This document shows, piece by piece, positions 23,172 through 34,411 of a stretch of 64,000 bases of DNA (positions are counted from its first letter, which is position 1; every line of letters begins with the position of its first letter). The position numbers and the translations under genes are program-made. Below the pieces are notes generated by a model, which saw only the letters and a program-made list of their open reading frames with translations, had not been told where the DNA came from and ran no database searches. The stretch comes from Sinotaia quadrata (taxonomy: Eukaryota; Mollusca; Gastropoda; Architaenioglossa; Viviparidae): the NCBI GenBank assembly GCA_028829895.1, contig CM054178.1:70327335-70391334 (forward strand), written 5' to 3'.

Positions 23172-23759
23172 ATATATATATATATCTATATATATATATC
23201 CACACATGTTGGCCATCTGTACCCCACGCATTCTTCTTTCATCCACATTCGGCACGAACTAAGCCACAAATTGACCTGACTTGTCATACACCAGACCGAT
23301 CGATAAGTTTGATGAACTAAAGGGTCTCTTGAATAAGTAATGAAAGAGTAAACTTACACCCCTGGTTACATTAGGTAGCTAAATATCTAGGTCATAACAA
23401 TCCTTATAATTATCCCCCCCCCCCAAAAAAAAAAAAAAAAGGTATTTCTTCTTTAATTTTTCTGAGAAGATCTAAGTGGGGGATATGAGAATATTCCAGA
23501 TTTTCCCAGTCATGAAAAGAAAGAAAGCATGCTAGTAGCAAAACAGAGCTAGATTACAAAACAGAGCTAGATTACAAACGTGCCACTATATCTTTATTGA
23601 CAATCTTCCTCAATAGCAGAGGCGGGATGGGGGTGGTTGGAAGAGTGACACTACCATCGTAAAAGAAACCATAATAATTTGTTCAAAAGTTGACATTTTG
23701 CACATTTTTTAAAAAGTATTATTTTACAACTGGTTGCAGAATGTCACAAATGCAAAAGC

Positions 23760-24240
23760 AGGCGGTGCTTATGAATGAGTACATCTGGTAATGTATACAA
23801 GTAAACATATTCAGTATTGTCCGGAAGTGAACACTACCAGCATTGTGCGGAAGTAAACAAAGTGTATGCAGAAGTAAATATATCCAACATTGAGCAGAAG
23901 TGAACACAACCAACATTGTGCAAACGTGAACGCTTTCGGCATTGTGCAGAATTAAACACACATCATTGTGCAGACGTAAGCATATCCAGAAATCTGTGTA
24001 AGCGAACCCTCTCATCATTCTGCTTAAGTGAACCCTCTCATAATTGTGCAGAAGTGAGCCCACTCATCATTGTGCTTAAGTGAACCCACTCATCATTGTG
24101 CTTAAGTGAACCCACTCATCATTGTGCTTAAGTGAACCCACTCATTATTGTGATTAAATGAACCCACACATCATTGTGCAGAAGTGAATACACCTTGCAT
24201 TCTGCAGACGTGATCACACCTAGAGGTGTCAGATGTAAAG
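23760..24240. repeat. Degenerate 25-bp minisatellite upstream of GPCR 1
   Basis: Imperfect repeats around CATTGTGCAGAAGTGAACAC, with a locally homogenised CATTGTGCTTAAGTGAACCC variant at about 24060-24160. The same family lies at the same place upstream of GPCRs 2 and 3. Confidence 0.9.
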
Positions 24241-24364
24241 ACACCTAGTATCGTCCGTCTACCTTTGTGAGCAATCAAGATAATCGTTTAAAAGTTACTT
24301 TTATTTGATGAGCAGTTCCAACTTTAAAAACACAACTTCTTCGTTTGGTTTTAGGCGTCACAAA

Positions 24365-24388
24365 ATGCAAACCGCAGCCTTTATATAG
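24365..24388 (+). promoter_or_regulatory. Conserved 7-codon upstream ORF, GPCR 1 leader
   Basis: ATG CAA ACC GCA GCC TTT ATA TAG encodes MQTAAFI and stop. It lies 242 bases before the receptor ATG and ten bases after a candidate splice acceptor (TTTGGTTTTAG ending at 24354). Units 2 and 3 keep an ORF of identical length at the same place. The same bases contain TTTATATAG, so a TATA-box reading is an alternative. Confidence 0.45.
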
Positions 24389-24629
24389 CAGTGACTACTT
24401 CCAACACTGCGCAAATATGAACACACCGAACATTGTACACAAGTGGGAGTCAAATTATAGAAGCTGCAGTTATAGTTAATTTGAAATTGCACTTAAACAT
24501 CACACTAAGATAATTTTCACATTATTTCAACGGTTTTCATAGAAATAGTAAAGTAGTTTAAAGTACCTTTTCCTTCACTAAGCCAATAATCATTCAATAC
24601 TACAAGACAGACATAATCGAATATCAACA

Positions 24630-26117
24630 ATGTCTGTTACAGATTCTTTCACTACTTTCAGAAACTTCACATTTACAAATTTTATTTCTAACGACAGCTC
24701 TACGACAGCGCACAGTCTATCCGATAATAAGAATGACGACATCAACGTCAGCCTGGTATGGTCAATGCTGCCCACGCTCATCTATACAGGCATATTGATG
24801 ATAACAGGAGTGGTCGGTAACACTCTCGTCTTTGTCGTCTATTATAAGAGGTTCAAACCGAATCCCACACGCACTTACATCTTAGCCATGAGCATCTGCG
24901 ATCTGCTGTCAAATAGTATATCCCTTCCTGGAGACATTTTGGAAGTTCGCTATTTTTACACATTTGACTTGCCAGAGGTGTGTAAGTTCATTAGGTTCAT
25001 GAAGAGCTTTTTATCAATGACCTCATCCTTCATTCTGGTAGCGGTCGCCATTGATCGCCATCACAAGATTTGCCAGCCTTTTAAAAAACAATGCATAAAA
25101 CACCCGACGGTCGCTGCTATCGCTGGTAGTATTGTTGCGGCCCTTGTCATTACGATTCCTTACGTCATCCTTATCGGACGTCAAATCGTCGAGACAGGTA
25201 TTGCGAATGTCACGGGTGTGAGGTGCACGATTGATGACGCGTACGTACGTTCCGCGTTTCTCGCAGCTTACGACGCGCTGAATCTTGTGACGTTCGTCAT
25301 TTGCGTAATCATCCTGGTCGTGTGTTACACTCGTATTGCCCGCAAGCTATGGGTTCACAAGAAGCGAACTGCCAAAAGCAACGACACGGTGGCATTAAAA
25401 AACAGGAACGACTGTTATGTCCACGAAAGGTCCAGCAATACGCATCAGAAAAGTTCCAGACAAAAGGGAGGACAGGGGGCGTCCTTAAAGAGTTCTCCAG
25501 ATACAAGTTCTTCAAGCAAATTTGACAAGACCTTTGTCTTGCAAGTCCGAAGTGCCGATACAATCACTCAATCTAAAGTCAATATGGAGCGACTCGAACA
25601 GAGTTCTACGTCAGCTTCGAGCGAGAAAGAACAAAGGCACACAACCTCTGAACTTGAGTCTGATTTCAAAGACTTTGGAGATGGAGATTCCACTCAGTAT
25701 TCCAATGTGACTGCAAGTTATGAAGAAAAAGTCATACACACTTCTTTTCCACATACTCATCACAATTCGCATCCAACTATGACATCTCAAAAACTGTCAA
25801 AAATTCCAAAGACTAAACAGAAGTGTTCTCCTTCAAAACTGGGGCCTGTGAAAAAAATCCCTTCTAGTACAACATTTATGATGCTCGTGCTAACTGTTGT
25901 ATTTGTCATTAATTATCTCCCTTATCTAACCATCGCTTTAGCTACAATGGGCCGACATGTGTCTCGTGATTCTTTGTCATATGTCGTCTTCAATCTTCAT
26001 CAAATCGCTGTCCGAAGTTACTTCATTAACTGCGCAGTCAATCCTGTCGTTTACAGTTTCTGCAGTGCTAAATTTAGACACGAGTGCCGTCATTTAATGC
26101 GTGGGATTGGGGAATGA
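24630..26117 (+). CDS. Class A (rhodopsin-like) orphan GPCR, tandem copy 1
   Basis: Intronless, 495 residues. The N-terminus carries sequons at N12, N21 and N39. TM1 is about 47-72 with GN at 63-64; TM2 about 82-104 with D91; Cys118 starts TM3 and pairs with Cys199 in extracellular loop 2. TM3 ends DRH 142-144 in place of DRY. TM4 about 161-182 has no Trp. TM5 about 208-233 is followed by a long, Ser/Lys/Glu-rich third intracellular loop (about 235-410). TM6 about 414-438 reads FVINYLP (425-431), with Tyr in place of the usual Trp before LP. TM7 has NPVVY 471-475, and Cys486 follows as a possible palmitoylation site. The start is ATG in TATCAACAATGT, aligned with the starts of copies 2 and 3. 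The ligand cannot be assigned; the fold suggests a peptide or small-molecule receptor. The paralogues at 34412 and 44722 are very similar. Confidence 0.92.
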   Translation: MSVTDSFTTFRNFTFTNFISNDSSTTAHSLSDNKNDDINVSLVWSMLPTLIYTGILMITGVVGNTLVFVVYYKRFKPNPTRTYILAMSICDLLSNSISLPGDILEVRYFYTFDLPEVCKFIRFMKSFLSMTSSFILVAVAIDRHHKICQPFKKQCIKHPTVAAIAGSIVAALVITIPYVILIGRQIVETGIANVTGVRCTIDDAYVRSAFLAAYDALNLVTFVICVIILVVCYTRIARKLWVHKKRTAKSNDTVALKNRNDCYVHERSSNTHQKSSRQKGGQGASLKSSPDTSSSSKFDKTFVLQVRSADTITQSKVNMERLEQSSTSASSEKEQRHTTSELESDFKDFGDGDSTQYSNVTASYEEKVIHTSFPHTHHNSHPTMTSQKLSKIPKTKQKCSPSKLGPVKKIPSSTTFMMLVLTVVFVINYLPYLTIALATMGRHVSRDSLSYVVFNLHQIAVRSYFINCAVNPVVYSFCSAKFRHECRHLMRGIGE

Positions 26118-26499
26118 AATACAAACAAAATGAAAAAAAACACACCGCAGCTTAAACTATATTACACGCCGTTTTCTTGCAGAAAAGATCCCCACAAAAA
26201 ATAACCGGACTGCTTAAGAGAAACAGTTTACAGGCTTAATATATGTTGTTGCTGTAATTCATTGGTTTTTGTTATTTTAATAATGTACACTTTACGTAAT
26301 ACGAGGTAGATGTAATGATTTTTTAGAAATGTGTTAACTCGAAGTCATGCAACCTTGTTTACGCGACAAAACTAGACCTCTAGACAAGTGTTCTTGTAAT
26401 TATTCAGATATGTTTCGTAGCATCATCAATACCACTTTGTTTAATTATTTTGATGATATATGAATATTACGTAATTGTCATGACAAACTGGCACAAATT

Positions 26500-28165
26500 G
26501 TTTAATTAGATTTTCGAATTTTCGAGTTCATTCCCTTTCCCCGGTATGGCAATATTGTACAATCTTTTATCCAAAGAGAGGCAACTCCTACATTTCACAC
26601 ATTATATTTACATCTGCATAATGACTGGAGATTGCTTACTATTGTCTATAATCATTAAAGCATTAACATTAGCAATAAACACCCCACCGTACAAGACACA
26701 AATATTCATACTCACAGACCCTCTAACATCACTACAAAACCTAGCAAATCCTTTCCAAACCAAAAGAACTCAAATCACCAGTTATGTGAATGGGCGTAGT
26801 GTCTCTGATTACTTAATGTGTGATAACATTCATAATTTTAAATAATTATCTTTCCACATTCAATTTCTCCTGCAATCATACACTATGTCCACGACATGGT
26901 CTTTGTCTTTCTGCGGTCTGGGAGTGACCAAGTCAAGCCCTGGAGTACATCACTAATTGCTTCCTTTCCCCAGGTGTTACTCGTCCAAGATAACCGGCCC
27001 TAGCTGAACTTTTCTTGTCAGTCTCAAAGTCGTTATCCGGCCCTCACAATTATCTCCCCAACTAGATGACGGACATACCCTAAGAATTGTGTCAGTTTAG
27101 ACCGCCTTTTATCGTCATGTATTGCGTCACTGGCGAGCCCCCACCGTCATCTCTAACACATTTAGCCCTTTTCAGAATGACAAGAGTGGATAGGTAAAAT
27201 AATAACAATTTATTAAAAGAAAGAACAATAATAAATCAGTTACAAATAGAATAACAATTAATTTACACTGAAGACGAGATATCAGAGATTCACAGATCTC
27301 TCAAGTTTATTCCTCTAGAGTTTAATTAAGAATATTAATCATATATTAATTTCCCAGAACCATTACTAGAAAATAATACAGTCGGATAAATGAAATAGTT
27401 TTAATACGTTGCCTAGAACAATTACTAGGTCATCAAATGATCAAGAAAATTATCTTTGTTATAATCACTAAAAACAAACTATAAAGAAAAGAATCAGTGT
27501 AATGGAAAAATGCTAATTACGTAATTAGTTAAATTAATATTAATTAATTTTACTATTTTTCAAATTCATAAATCAAATTTTGATTTGAATTTCACAATTC
27601 AAATCTGAGTAGAATTGGTTTGACGTAAACAACGTTGACCCATATCCACAAATGAAGGGAGTTAGGATTATAGGTCACTAATTCTTACATAACATGGGCA
27701 TACTTCTGGCACCTCACACACTCAGTCTATTATGTGCGTGCATTCAGCCATGACTATAGGCACACGTCAGTTTTTAACTTTGTTGCACTAAACTACTGAG
27801 TCATTCATTACTCTGTTAATTCGTCAGTTCGAAGATTTCTCCACTTGGCAGAAACTCGTATTACTGGTGAAATTCACGTACCAATACAAGTCTCCCCAAC
27901 AGTATTATCCAGGTTTGAAAAGTCACCTCTCTGTTACAGGCCTTCTTGCTGGTTAGACAAATTCTTACTGTTTGCAATCCTTTTCCGTTGTCTTCTAGAC
28001 CAACTGGGTTTCTCGCGACAGTCTAGCAATGCTCAATGACAGTATCTGTAGACCAGGGTTAATCAGGGCCAAGGTCTCTAGTGAAGTTAAAGCTGAAGTT
28101 CTCAGTGCAGCTGGAATGTTAGCTGGTAGCACTCTGATGTTAACTTTTGTTGGAATCTTTGGATG
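26500..28165. other. Intergenic spacer, no gene seen
   Basis: AT-rich sequence. A somewhat GC-richer block at 26880-27190 could be part of an unclassified mobile element. The small open frames at 26546-26845 and 27845-28039 have no recognisable motif. Confidence 0.4.
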
Positions 28166-28169
28166 TAAT

Positions 28170-28875
28170 GTTGTGAAGTAACCATATAACATATATTCAT
28201 CACGTTCTATTTTTACTTTATTAAATGTCTTCATAATGTTTGTAAGTCTCATGTCTCATCTATCTTTGAACTAATTCATCATGTTTACTTTATTAAATGT
28301 CTTCATAACGTTTGTAAGCCTCGTGTCTCATCTATCTTCAAATTAATACATCATGTTTACTTTATTAAATGTCTTCATAACGTTTGTAAGCCTCATGTCT
28401 CATCTATCTTTGAACTAATTCATCATGTTTACTTTATTAAATGTCTTCATAACGTTTGTAAGCCTCATGTCTCATCTATCTTTGAACTAATTCATCATGT
28501 TTACTTTATTAAATGTCTTCATAAGGTTTGTAAGCCTCATGTCTCATCTATCTTCAAACTAATTAATCATGTTTACTATATTAAAGGTCTTCATAACGAT
28601 TGTAAGTCTCATGCTTCATCTATCTTTGAACTAATTCATAACGTTTGTAAGTCTCATGTCTCATCTATCTTTGAACTAATTCATAACGTTTGTAAGTCTC
28701 ATGTCTCATCTATCTTTGAACTAATTCATAACGTTTGTAAGTCTCATGTCTCATCTATCTTTGAACTAATTCATAACGTTTGTAAGTCTCATGTCTCATC
28801 TATCTTTGAACTAATTCATCATGTTTACTTTATTAAAGGTCTTCATAACGTTTGTAAGTCTCATCTATCCTCGGA
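28170..28875. repeat. 72-bp minisatellite with a shorter derivative
   Basis: About five copies of a 72-bp unit (TTCATCATGTTTACTTTATT ... CATCTATCTTTGAACTAA) are followed by about five copies of a 45-46-bp derivative. The derivative lacks the ATGTTTACTTTATTAAATGT part; one full unit closes the array. Confidence 0.95.
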
Positions 28876-28984
28876 TCAATTCATCTCTATGACCTTTGCA
28901 TAAATGAGTGACTAGTGCGAATCATTAAATATGTCTGAACTTTGTTTACTGGGTGTTTGTAATTTTTATTTCTCACAAGTTGTG

Positions 28985-29120
28985 TAATTATGCATGTGAT
29001 TTTGTCACAAATATCGTAGAATCATGCACATGATTTCATCACAAAAGTACTGCATGTGATTTCGTCACAATCATTGTGCAATCGTGTATATGATTTCATC
29101 ACAATTGGCATGCAAATTTG
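28985..29120. repeat. Degenerate repeat around TGATTTCATCACAA
   Basis: Four imperfect copies of TGCATGTGATTTCGTCACAA, each with near-dyad symmetry (TGATTTCATCA). Confidence 0.8.
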
Positions 29121-29640
29121 TGCATGTGTTTCATCTCAAAAGAAATATGTAGGATATGAGTCAAATAAATAAATTCAATATGTAAAATATAATTTATGCA
29201 GGGTGAAATGGTTTTGGATATAAATATATTAATGTTTTGTTTATTAATTGTCAAGATTTTTATAAATAACACCTGGATCCCATTAATAAATATTAAAAAA
29301 GGAAATATAGATAGGAATAAAAATGTAGATGTAAGAAATGAGTAGTAAATAAAATGTAAATGTAGATGCAAAAGGTAGTTTAATAAGAGTGTATACAGAC
29401 ATAAGACATAGCTATTGCATCACCCTTAAGACAGAATTGATGATTTTCTGGGTCAAGAGAAGTAAGCTAGTTAATGTTGTAAACCATGGTCAAGCATAAA
29501 TCTGGCCAGTCCATTATAGTAAACAATGCATAGTAAGAGGCGTCCTTGATCGTAAAAGTGCCTGAATGAGAGAGGGAGGGGGGTTCCTGTTTGGGGTGTG
29601 CAATGACAGAAAGTTGGAAGCATTAATCCTACATGTGAAT
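29121..29640. other. AT-rich sequence, nothing identified
   Basis: The open frames here are AT-driven and carry no motif. Confidence 0.4.
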
Positions 29641-29647
29641 GAAAGCT

Positions 29648-29813
29648 TGGATGCAGCCTTGCCCTTAGGTCAACTGAATAGCCTTTAAATAGGGGAGTTG
29701 ACCCAAGCCATATGTTTTTCCCATGACAATGACACAGGCCAGATGTGTAATAGAAGCCCAGATTTCGACATAGTGTAAATCTGAAAGTCTGTTTGAAAAA
29801 AGAGGGAATGAGA
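29648..29813. repeat. 166-bp dispersed repeat, copy 1
   Basis: From GGATGCAGCCTTGCCCTTAG to TGTTTGAAAAAAGAGGGAAT. A copy over 95% identical by eye lies at 31014-31179. The repeat contains GCCTTTAAATAGGGGAG. Its origin is not recognised; copy 2 abuts a LINE fragment. Confidence 0.9.
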
Positions 29814-30777
29814 TTTTTTAAGGAAATATGTAGGCTATTGTTACAGATTACTTCAATCCTTGGTTTAGCTGAATGAAGATAGAGTTGCATTTACAATATT
29901 TTATGATTAATAATTTTGTGTAGAATGTACCCATGACAAATTGTCATGTATAATTAATTTGTTTATTTCAGGGTAGTGCGATTGTGCTCAGAGAAATAAT
30001 TAGCCTTTATCTAAAGAGCACTGTGTAGTTAATGTTAACAGTCTCTGAGTACTGTATTTATAAATTGCAGGATTTTGCCATTTGTTCGGAGGCTTGCATC
30101 TTGGTAACATTGCTTCTGCAAGTTTGCTGAAGTGTATTAGCCCTTGGTTGTAAGAAGGCATATTGCGTGGCTTAGGAAGGGAAGTCTACATAGTCTGCAC
30201 CAGTGTAACTAAGTGAAAATAGTACATTTGGTCAGGAGTTTGAGAATGTTCTCTAAAAATATAGGAAGTACTGGAACTTTGTGCGAATCTTTGTTATTTG
30301 GAGAACTGAGAAGAAACTTGGTCCGGGAAAACATAACTTTTCTCTGATAGACATTATGAGCATTGTGCTATGTGTATTTTGTAATTGATGGCTATTTTCT
30401 TTTCTTTATTTGTTAAATTTTCTATTTAATATTTAAATAGTTAAATAGTTAAATATTTTATTAATGTTCATCTGTCTTGTGTCATTTCTTACCACCTTCA
30501 TTTCGTGTAAAATTCATTTAACCGTAGTCATCACGAATGACATCTTTTCCGTCTTCATGTCCATTTATCTGTCTGTCTTTCGGTCCGTCCATGTCCATCC
30601 TTTATTATATGTGAGGACCTTTCTCTGGTGACTGAAACGAGTCGACAGAGCGATTGACGTCAATTGTTGTGTATTTCGTGTTGTCCATCATACAAGTGAC
30701 CAACATTAATTAGGCTTTTGTTTTGAGCACACTAATATATAAATCAACAATATAAACAATATAAAGGTGAAAAAATG

Positions 30778-30976
30778 TATGCCACAGTGAAATTAAGGGA
30801 TAAAATTAAGGTCTTAAGATTTCCAGCAAATGATCCTTTACAGGTATTTACATTATGAATAGTTTAGAAAATATAATTTTCATTGTTTAAAGATATTTCT
30901 ATTTGTATTTAAAAAATAATTTATTCTTAATATCCTATAGCAACCGACATCAGCTACTGCTAATATATTTGTGTAA
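30778..30976 (+). other. Possible small gene remnant with one intron
   Basis: ATG at 30778 opens MYATVKLRDKIKVLRF... for 23 codons to a weak donor (TTACAG|GTATTT). A good acceptor (CTTAATATCCTATAG) near 30939 leads into QPTSATANIFV and stop at 30974-30976. The phases agree. It is too short to be functional and is probably the 5' end of a broken gene or element protein. Confidence 0.25.
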
Positions 30977-31013
30977 CTCAACAAAATAAATACGATCTCA
31001 CAACAGGCTGTAT

Positions 31014-31179
31014 TGGATGCAGCCTTGCCCTTAGGTCAACTGAATAGCCTTTAAATAGGGGAGTTGACCCAAGCCATATGTTTTTCCCATGACAATGACA
31101 CAGGCCAGATGTGTAATAGAAGACCAGATTTCGACATAGTAAAAATCTGAAAGTCTGTTTGAAAAAAGAGCGAATGAGA
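31014..31179. repeat. 166-bp dispersed repeat, copy 2
   Basis: Copy of 29648-29813, joined directly to the LINE fragment at 31185, where it truncates the LINE reading frame. Confidence 0.9.
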
Positions 31180-31184
31180 GTCGA

Positions 31185-31360
31185 CATTTGGAATCATTTG
31201 AAATTTTCATGATTTTCGCTTTGTGTGCTTTGGTGTTGAGTGCTTGATCTTGTGCAGCTGTTATGAGTGCTTCTGTTTCTGCTTTCAATCCTGCCTCTTT
31301 CAACCATTTGTACGTTGATTGTTTTGTTGATATTTCGTCGGCTTGTCGTACATACTAGCC
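31185..31360 (-). mobile_element. Non-LTR retrotransposon fragment (R2-like type)
   Basis: On the minus strand an open frame reads ...STYKWLKEAGLKAETE, then ALITAAQDQALNT and DSKCRL. This is the block just before the CCHC-type motif in a LINE family common in aquatic invertebrates, recognised from general knowledge. The copy breaks off after CRL at the junction with the 166-bp repeat. The fragment at 38864-39205 is from further downstream in the same kind of protein. Confidence 0.7.
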
Positions 31361-31415
31361 ATGCATGGAAGAAAAAAACGAAGCAAGAACTAGCACATAC
31401 CTGGAGCCAGAAACC

Positions 31416-31450
31416 TCATAATATTATTATTATTATTATTATTATTATTA
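31416..31450. repeat. (ATT)n microsatellite at the left edge of unit 2
   Basis: About eleven ATT units. The homology between units 2 and 4 begins immediately after it (ATCAGATGTATTGAAC). Confidence 0.95.
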
Positions 31451-31996
31451 TCAGATGTATTGAACATATTAGAGGTAGCAGCACTAATTGGATGATTAAT
31501 TTGTTTATGTTATGAGTCGATGAAAGTGCTACTATTTATATTTTGTTTGTTTTCATCATGTCCCTTGCTTTTTTGCAAGTACTATTTGTTAATTATGTAC
31601 AGTGTTCAACATTGATTGCATATATGAGATAGTATACACACACGAAAAGTTAGTTATAACAAATCTTGCAACTTTCCTTGCAAATAAACCTTTTTTAGCG
31701 AACAGTAACATAGCGTCAATGGTACAGTTTGTTTTACATACGGATATGCCTGTAGGAGGCTGCGGCTTGTGAAGGGAAAAGATTGCATTAATCCGTCGCC
31801 TGTGACGTCAACAGACGCAATAAAGGAATAATTAAAAACAAAATACTTCCTTACAAAACACGACAGTACTAAGTGCGACCAAATGACTAATATAGTGTGT
31901 CTCGTGTAATTTAACATAATTATTTTTTTTTAAATGGTACTAATCATGTTAAGGACATGCTTGTAAGTAAACGGAAGTAAGTGATTGGGTGGGGTC

Positions 31997-32004
31997 TGAC
32001 GTCA
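31997..32004. promoter_or_regulatory. TGACGTCA (CRE-like) upstream of the unit 2 first exon
   Basis: A perfect palindromic CRE consensus about 120 bp before the conserved splice donor at 32122. The equivalent site is CGACGTCA in unit 3 (39717) and TGACGTTA in unit 4 (55396). Confidence 0.45.
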
Positions 32005-32039
32005 CAGCACGAATATCTCATTTACAACAGGAACTAGAA

Positions 32040-32121
32040 AGTTTAGGAACGCTGTGAAAGTAACACCACGTTACGTTTTCTGTCTGGCTGTAAATCTGTG
32101 TTCCAAAGAGCAGTGGATGTG
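32040..32121 (+). other. Putative noncoding first exon of GPCR 2
   Basis: The segment ends CAGTGGATGTG|GTAAGTT, a strong donor, and is conserved in units 3 and 4 (donors after 39841 and 55519). A candidate acceptor (GGTTATAG, ending 34134) precedes the GPCR 2 leader. The 5' boundary is unknown; I put it loosely after the conserved GAACTAGAAAGTTTAGGAAC. A 5' UTR exon is inferred. Confidence 0.45.
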
Positions 32122-32599
32122 GTAAGTTATTTCTCCTGTTCTTGTTATTGCGCTGCATAGAGCAATTTACTATAAACCTACACACACTTTAGCAAGAGAT
32201 GTCTTGCTTTTGTACATCATTTTAATATCCATATTTTGTTTTAATTCTATTTTATGCTTATCTACTTCCTGTATATTAATAAGCGATTAAATATACCTAT
32301 TCATACACACACACACACGAGCACGCACATACATTGGTAAGATTGTGTTAAAGATCACACTATCTCTGCATTTAATGATGAATATAATTTAAATACATTC
32401 TTATATTATAAAACATCACATCACTACATCAAACTACGCAAGTTTTTATTAAACCACCAAGACAATTATATTTAATGTAAGAAATGTCTTTTGCGTAGCT
32501 TAGATAGATATGCAGTATTGTTATTTACTTAGCGAATCTGTTTGCAAGTTTGTATTTACACGTTCAAGGTCGCACAAGTATTTACAAAATATAAATGTA

Positions 32600-32895
32600 C
32601 TAGAACGGAAACGTCTTACTGAAGGAAAAGACAAATCGGTCTTTAATTTATATTTAGCGAACCCCCTTCCACCCAATTTCTTCTCTAACATAAGATTATC
32701 AATATGCATAAGAAGGTAAATAAATTTAACAATACATTTATTAAAAACTACATCAGCAAATCTAGAATGTTCTTGCCTCGAGTGTTTACTTCAACTCAGA
32801 CACTTTCAAAAGTACCATCATAAGGAGCGTCCAAGGTCTAGTTACTCTGACAATTTAACAATATAATTTTAAAGTATGGGGAGGCAAAATTACTC
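32600..32895 (-). mobile_element. Dispersed repeat, inverted copy with internal deletion
   Basis: This matches both ends of the 41985-43500 copy (AAACGTCTTACTGAAGG, GTCTTTAATTTATATTTAGC and then CAGCAAATCTAGAAT, CTCAGACACTTT) but lacks about 1 kb of interior. Confidence 0.8.
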
Positions 32896-33099
32896 CGGCA
32901 CACAAAATTTTAGTACAATGATTTATGATTTACCATCAGCATGATAGATAGATCAATATATTTAATGCTTCGTTTACTAAAACACTCTCAAAAACCTGTA
33001 CACCCACAATGCGTTCATACATAATTAAATGATTGCATTTGACTGTTTAAAAATATAAGAATATTTCAAAATTTTAAGAAAGGAAGCATGTTAGCAAAG

Positions 33100-33375
33100 T
33101 AGATAGCAGAGCTAGATTGCAAACGACGCCTCTATATCTATAGTAGCAATCGTAATTAATAACAGAGCTAGATTGCAAACGACGCCTCCATATCTATATT
33201 GGCAATCGTAATTAATAACAGAGCTAGATTGCAAACGACGCCTCTATATCTTTAGTAGCAATCGTAATTAATAACAGAGCTAGATTGCAAACGACGCCTC
33301 CATATCTATATTGGCAATCGTAATTAATAACAGAGCTAGATTATAAATCGTCGCCTCCATATCTATATTGGCAAT
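33100..33375. repeat. 56-bp minisatellite, unit 2 expansion
   Basis: About five copies of a unit with CAGAGCTAGATTGCAAACGA and CTATATTGGCAATCGTAATT. The same site has about two copies in unit 3 (43690-43795) and little more than one in unit 1 (23545-23610). Confidence 0.95.
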
Positions 33376-33589
33376 CTTCCTCAATAGCAGAAGCGGGATG
33401 TGTGTGAGGAAGAGTGACACTACCATTGTAAAAGAACCCATTATAATTTGTTCAAAAGTTGACATTTCTCTTTCACAGTTACCATGCTTTTAAAAATATT
33501 GTTTCTTTTTTCTACTGGTTGCAGAATGCCACAAATACAAAAGCAGGCGGTACTTATCAGTGAGTACATCTGGTAATGTATACATGTGA

Positions 33590-34030
33590 AGTAAATATAT
33601 CCAGCATTGTGCAGAAGTGAACACCCCTAGCGGTGTGCAAAATAAACGCATTTAGCATTGCGCAGAAGTGAACACATCCAGCGAAAATGAGCAGAAGTGA
33701 ACGCATCCAGTATTACGCAGAAGTGAACACATCCATCATTGCAGAGAAGTGAACACACCAGCTCTGTGCAAAGGTGAATACATGCAGCACTGTGCAAAGA
33801 TGAACACATCCAGCACTGCACAGAAGTTAACACATCCAGCATTTGCAGAATTAAATACGCATCATTGTGCAGACGTAAACACACATAATTGTGCTTAAAA
33901 CCTACTCATCATTGTGAGAAGTGAAAACATTCAGAAGTGTACATAGGTAAACACACATAATTGTGCTTAAAACCTACTCATCATTGTGAGAAGTGAAAAC
34001 ATTCAGAAGTGTACATAGGTAAACACACCT
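33590..34030. repeat. Degenerate 25-bp minisatellite upstream of GPCR 2
   Basis: CAGAAGTGAACACATCCAGC-type repeats. A 75-bp segment near 33885-34030 containing GTGCTTAAAACCTACTCATC is duplicated. Confidence 0.9.
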
Positions 34031-34144
34031 AATATTGTCCGTCTACTATTGTGAACAACCAAGCTATTTAAAAGTTACTTATATTTGATGTGCAGTTCCA
34101 ACTTTAAAAAGATAATTTGTACATTTGGTTATAGGTGACACAAA

Positions 34145-34168
34145 ATGCAAAATACAACCTTTATATAA
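34145..34168 (+). promoter_or_regulatory. Conserved 7-codon upstream ORF, GPCR 2 leader
   Basis: ATG CAA AAT ACA ACC TTT ATA TAA encodes MQNTTFI and stop. It has the same length and position as in units 1 and 3, but with substitutions, including a changed stop codon that still terminates. It lies 244 bases before the receptor ATG. Confidence 0.45.
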
Positions 34169-34411
34169 CAGTGACTACTTCCAGCACTGCGCAAATATGA
34201 ACACACCGAACATTGTACACAAGTGGGAGTCAAATTATAGAAGCAGCAGTTATAGTTAATTTGAAAGTGCACTTAAAAATCACACTACGTTTATTTTCAT
34301 ATTATTTCAACGGTTTTCATAGAAATAGCAAAGTACTTTTAAGTAGCTTTCCCCTTCACTAAGCCAATAATCATTTAATACTACAAGACAGACAATAATC
34401 GAATATTAACC

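Larger units (their letters stand above)
23205..26490 (+). repeat. GPCR tandem unit 1
   Basis: Segment shared with units 2 and 3. Landmarks include ATGTTGGCCATCTGT at 23208 (also 41162), the CAGAGCTAGATT repeat at 23545, the TGGTTGCAGAATG stretch at 23731, the 25-bp minisatellite, the leader at 24355, the GPCR, and a 3' flank with TTTAATTATTTTGATGATAT at about 26440. The homology with units 2 and 3 stops near 26485. The distal first exon seen in units 2 and 3 was not found upstream of this unit. Confidence 0.8.

Noticed and set aside
28170..28875. Regular direct repeats as a CRISPR array
   Set aside because: The arrays here and elsewhere in the window are head-to-tail minisatellites with no unique spacers, in a eukaryotic context.
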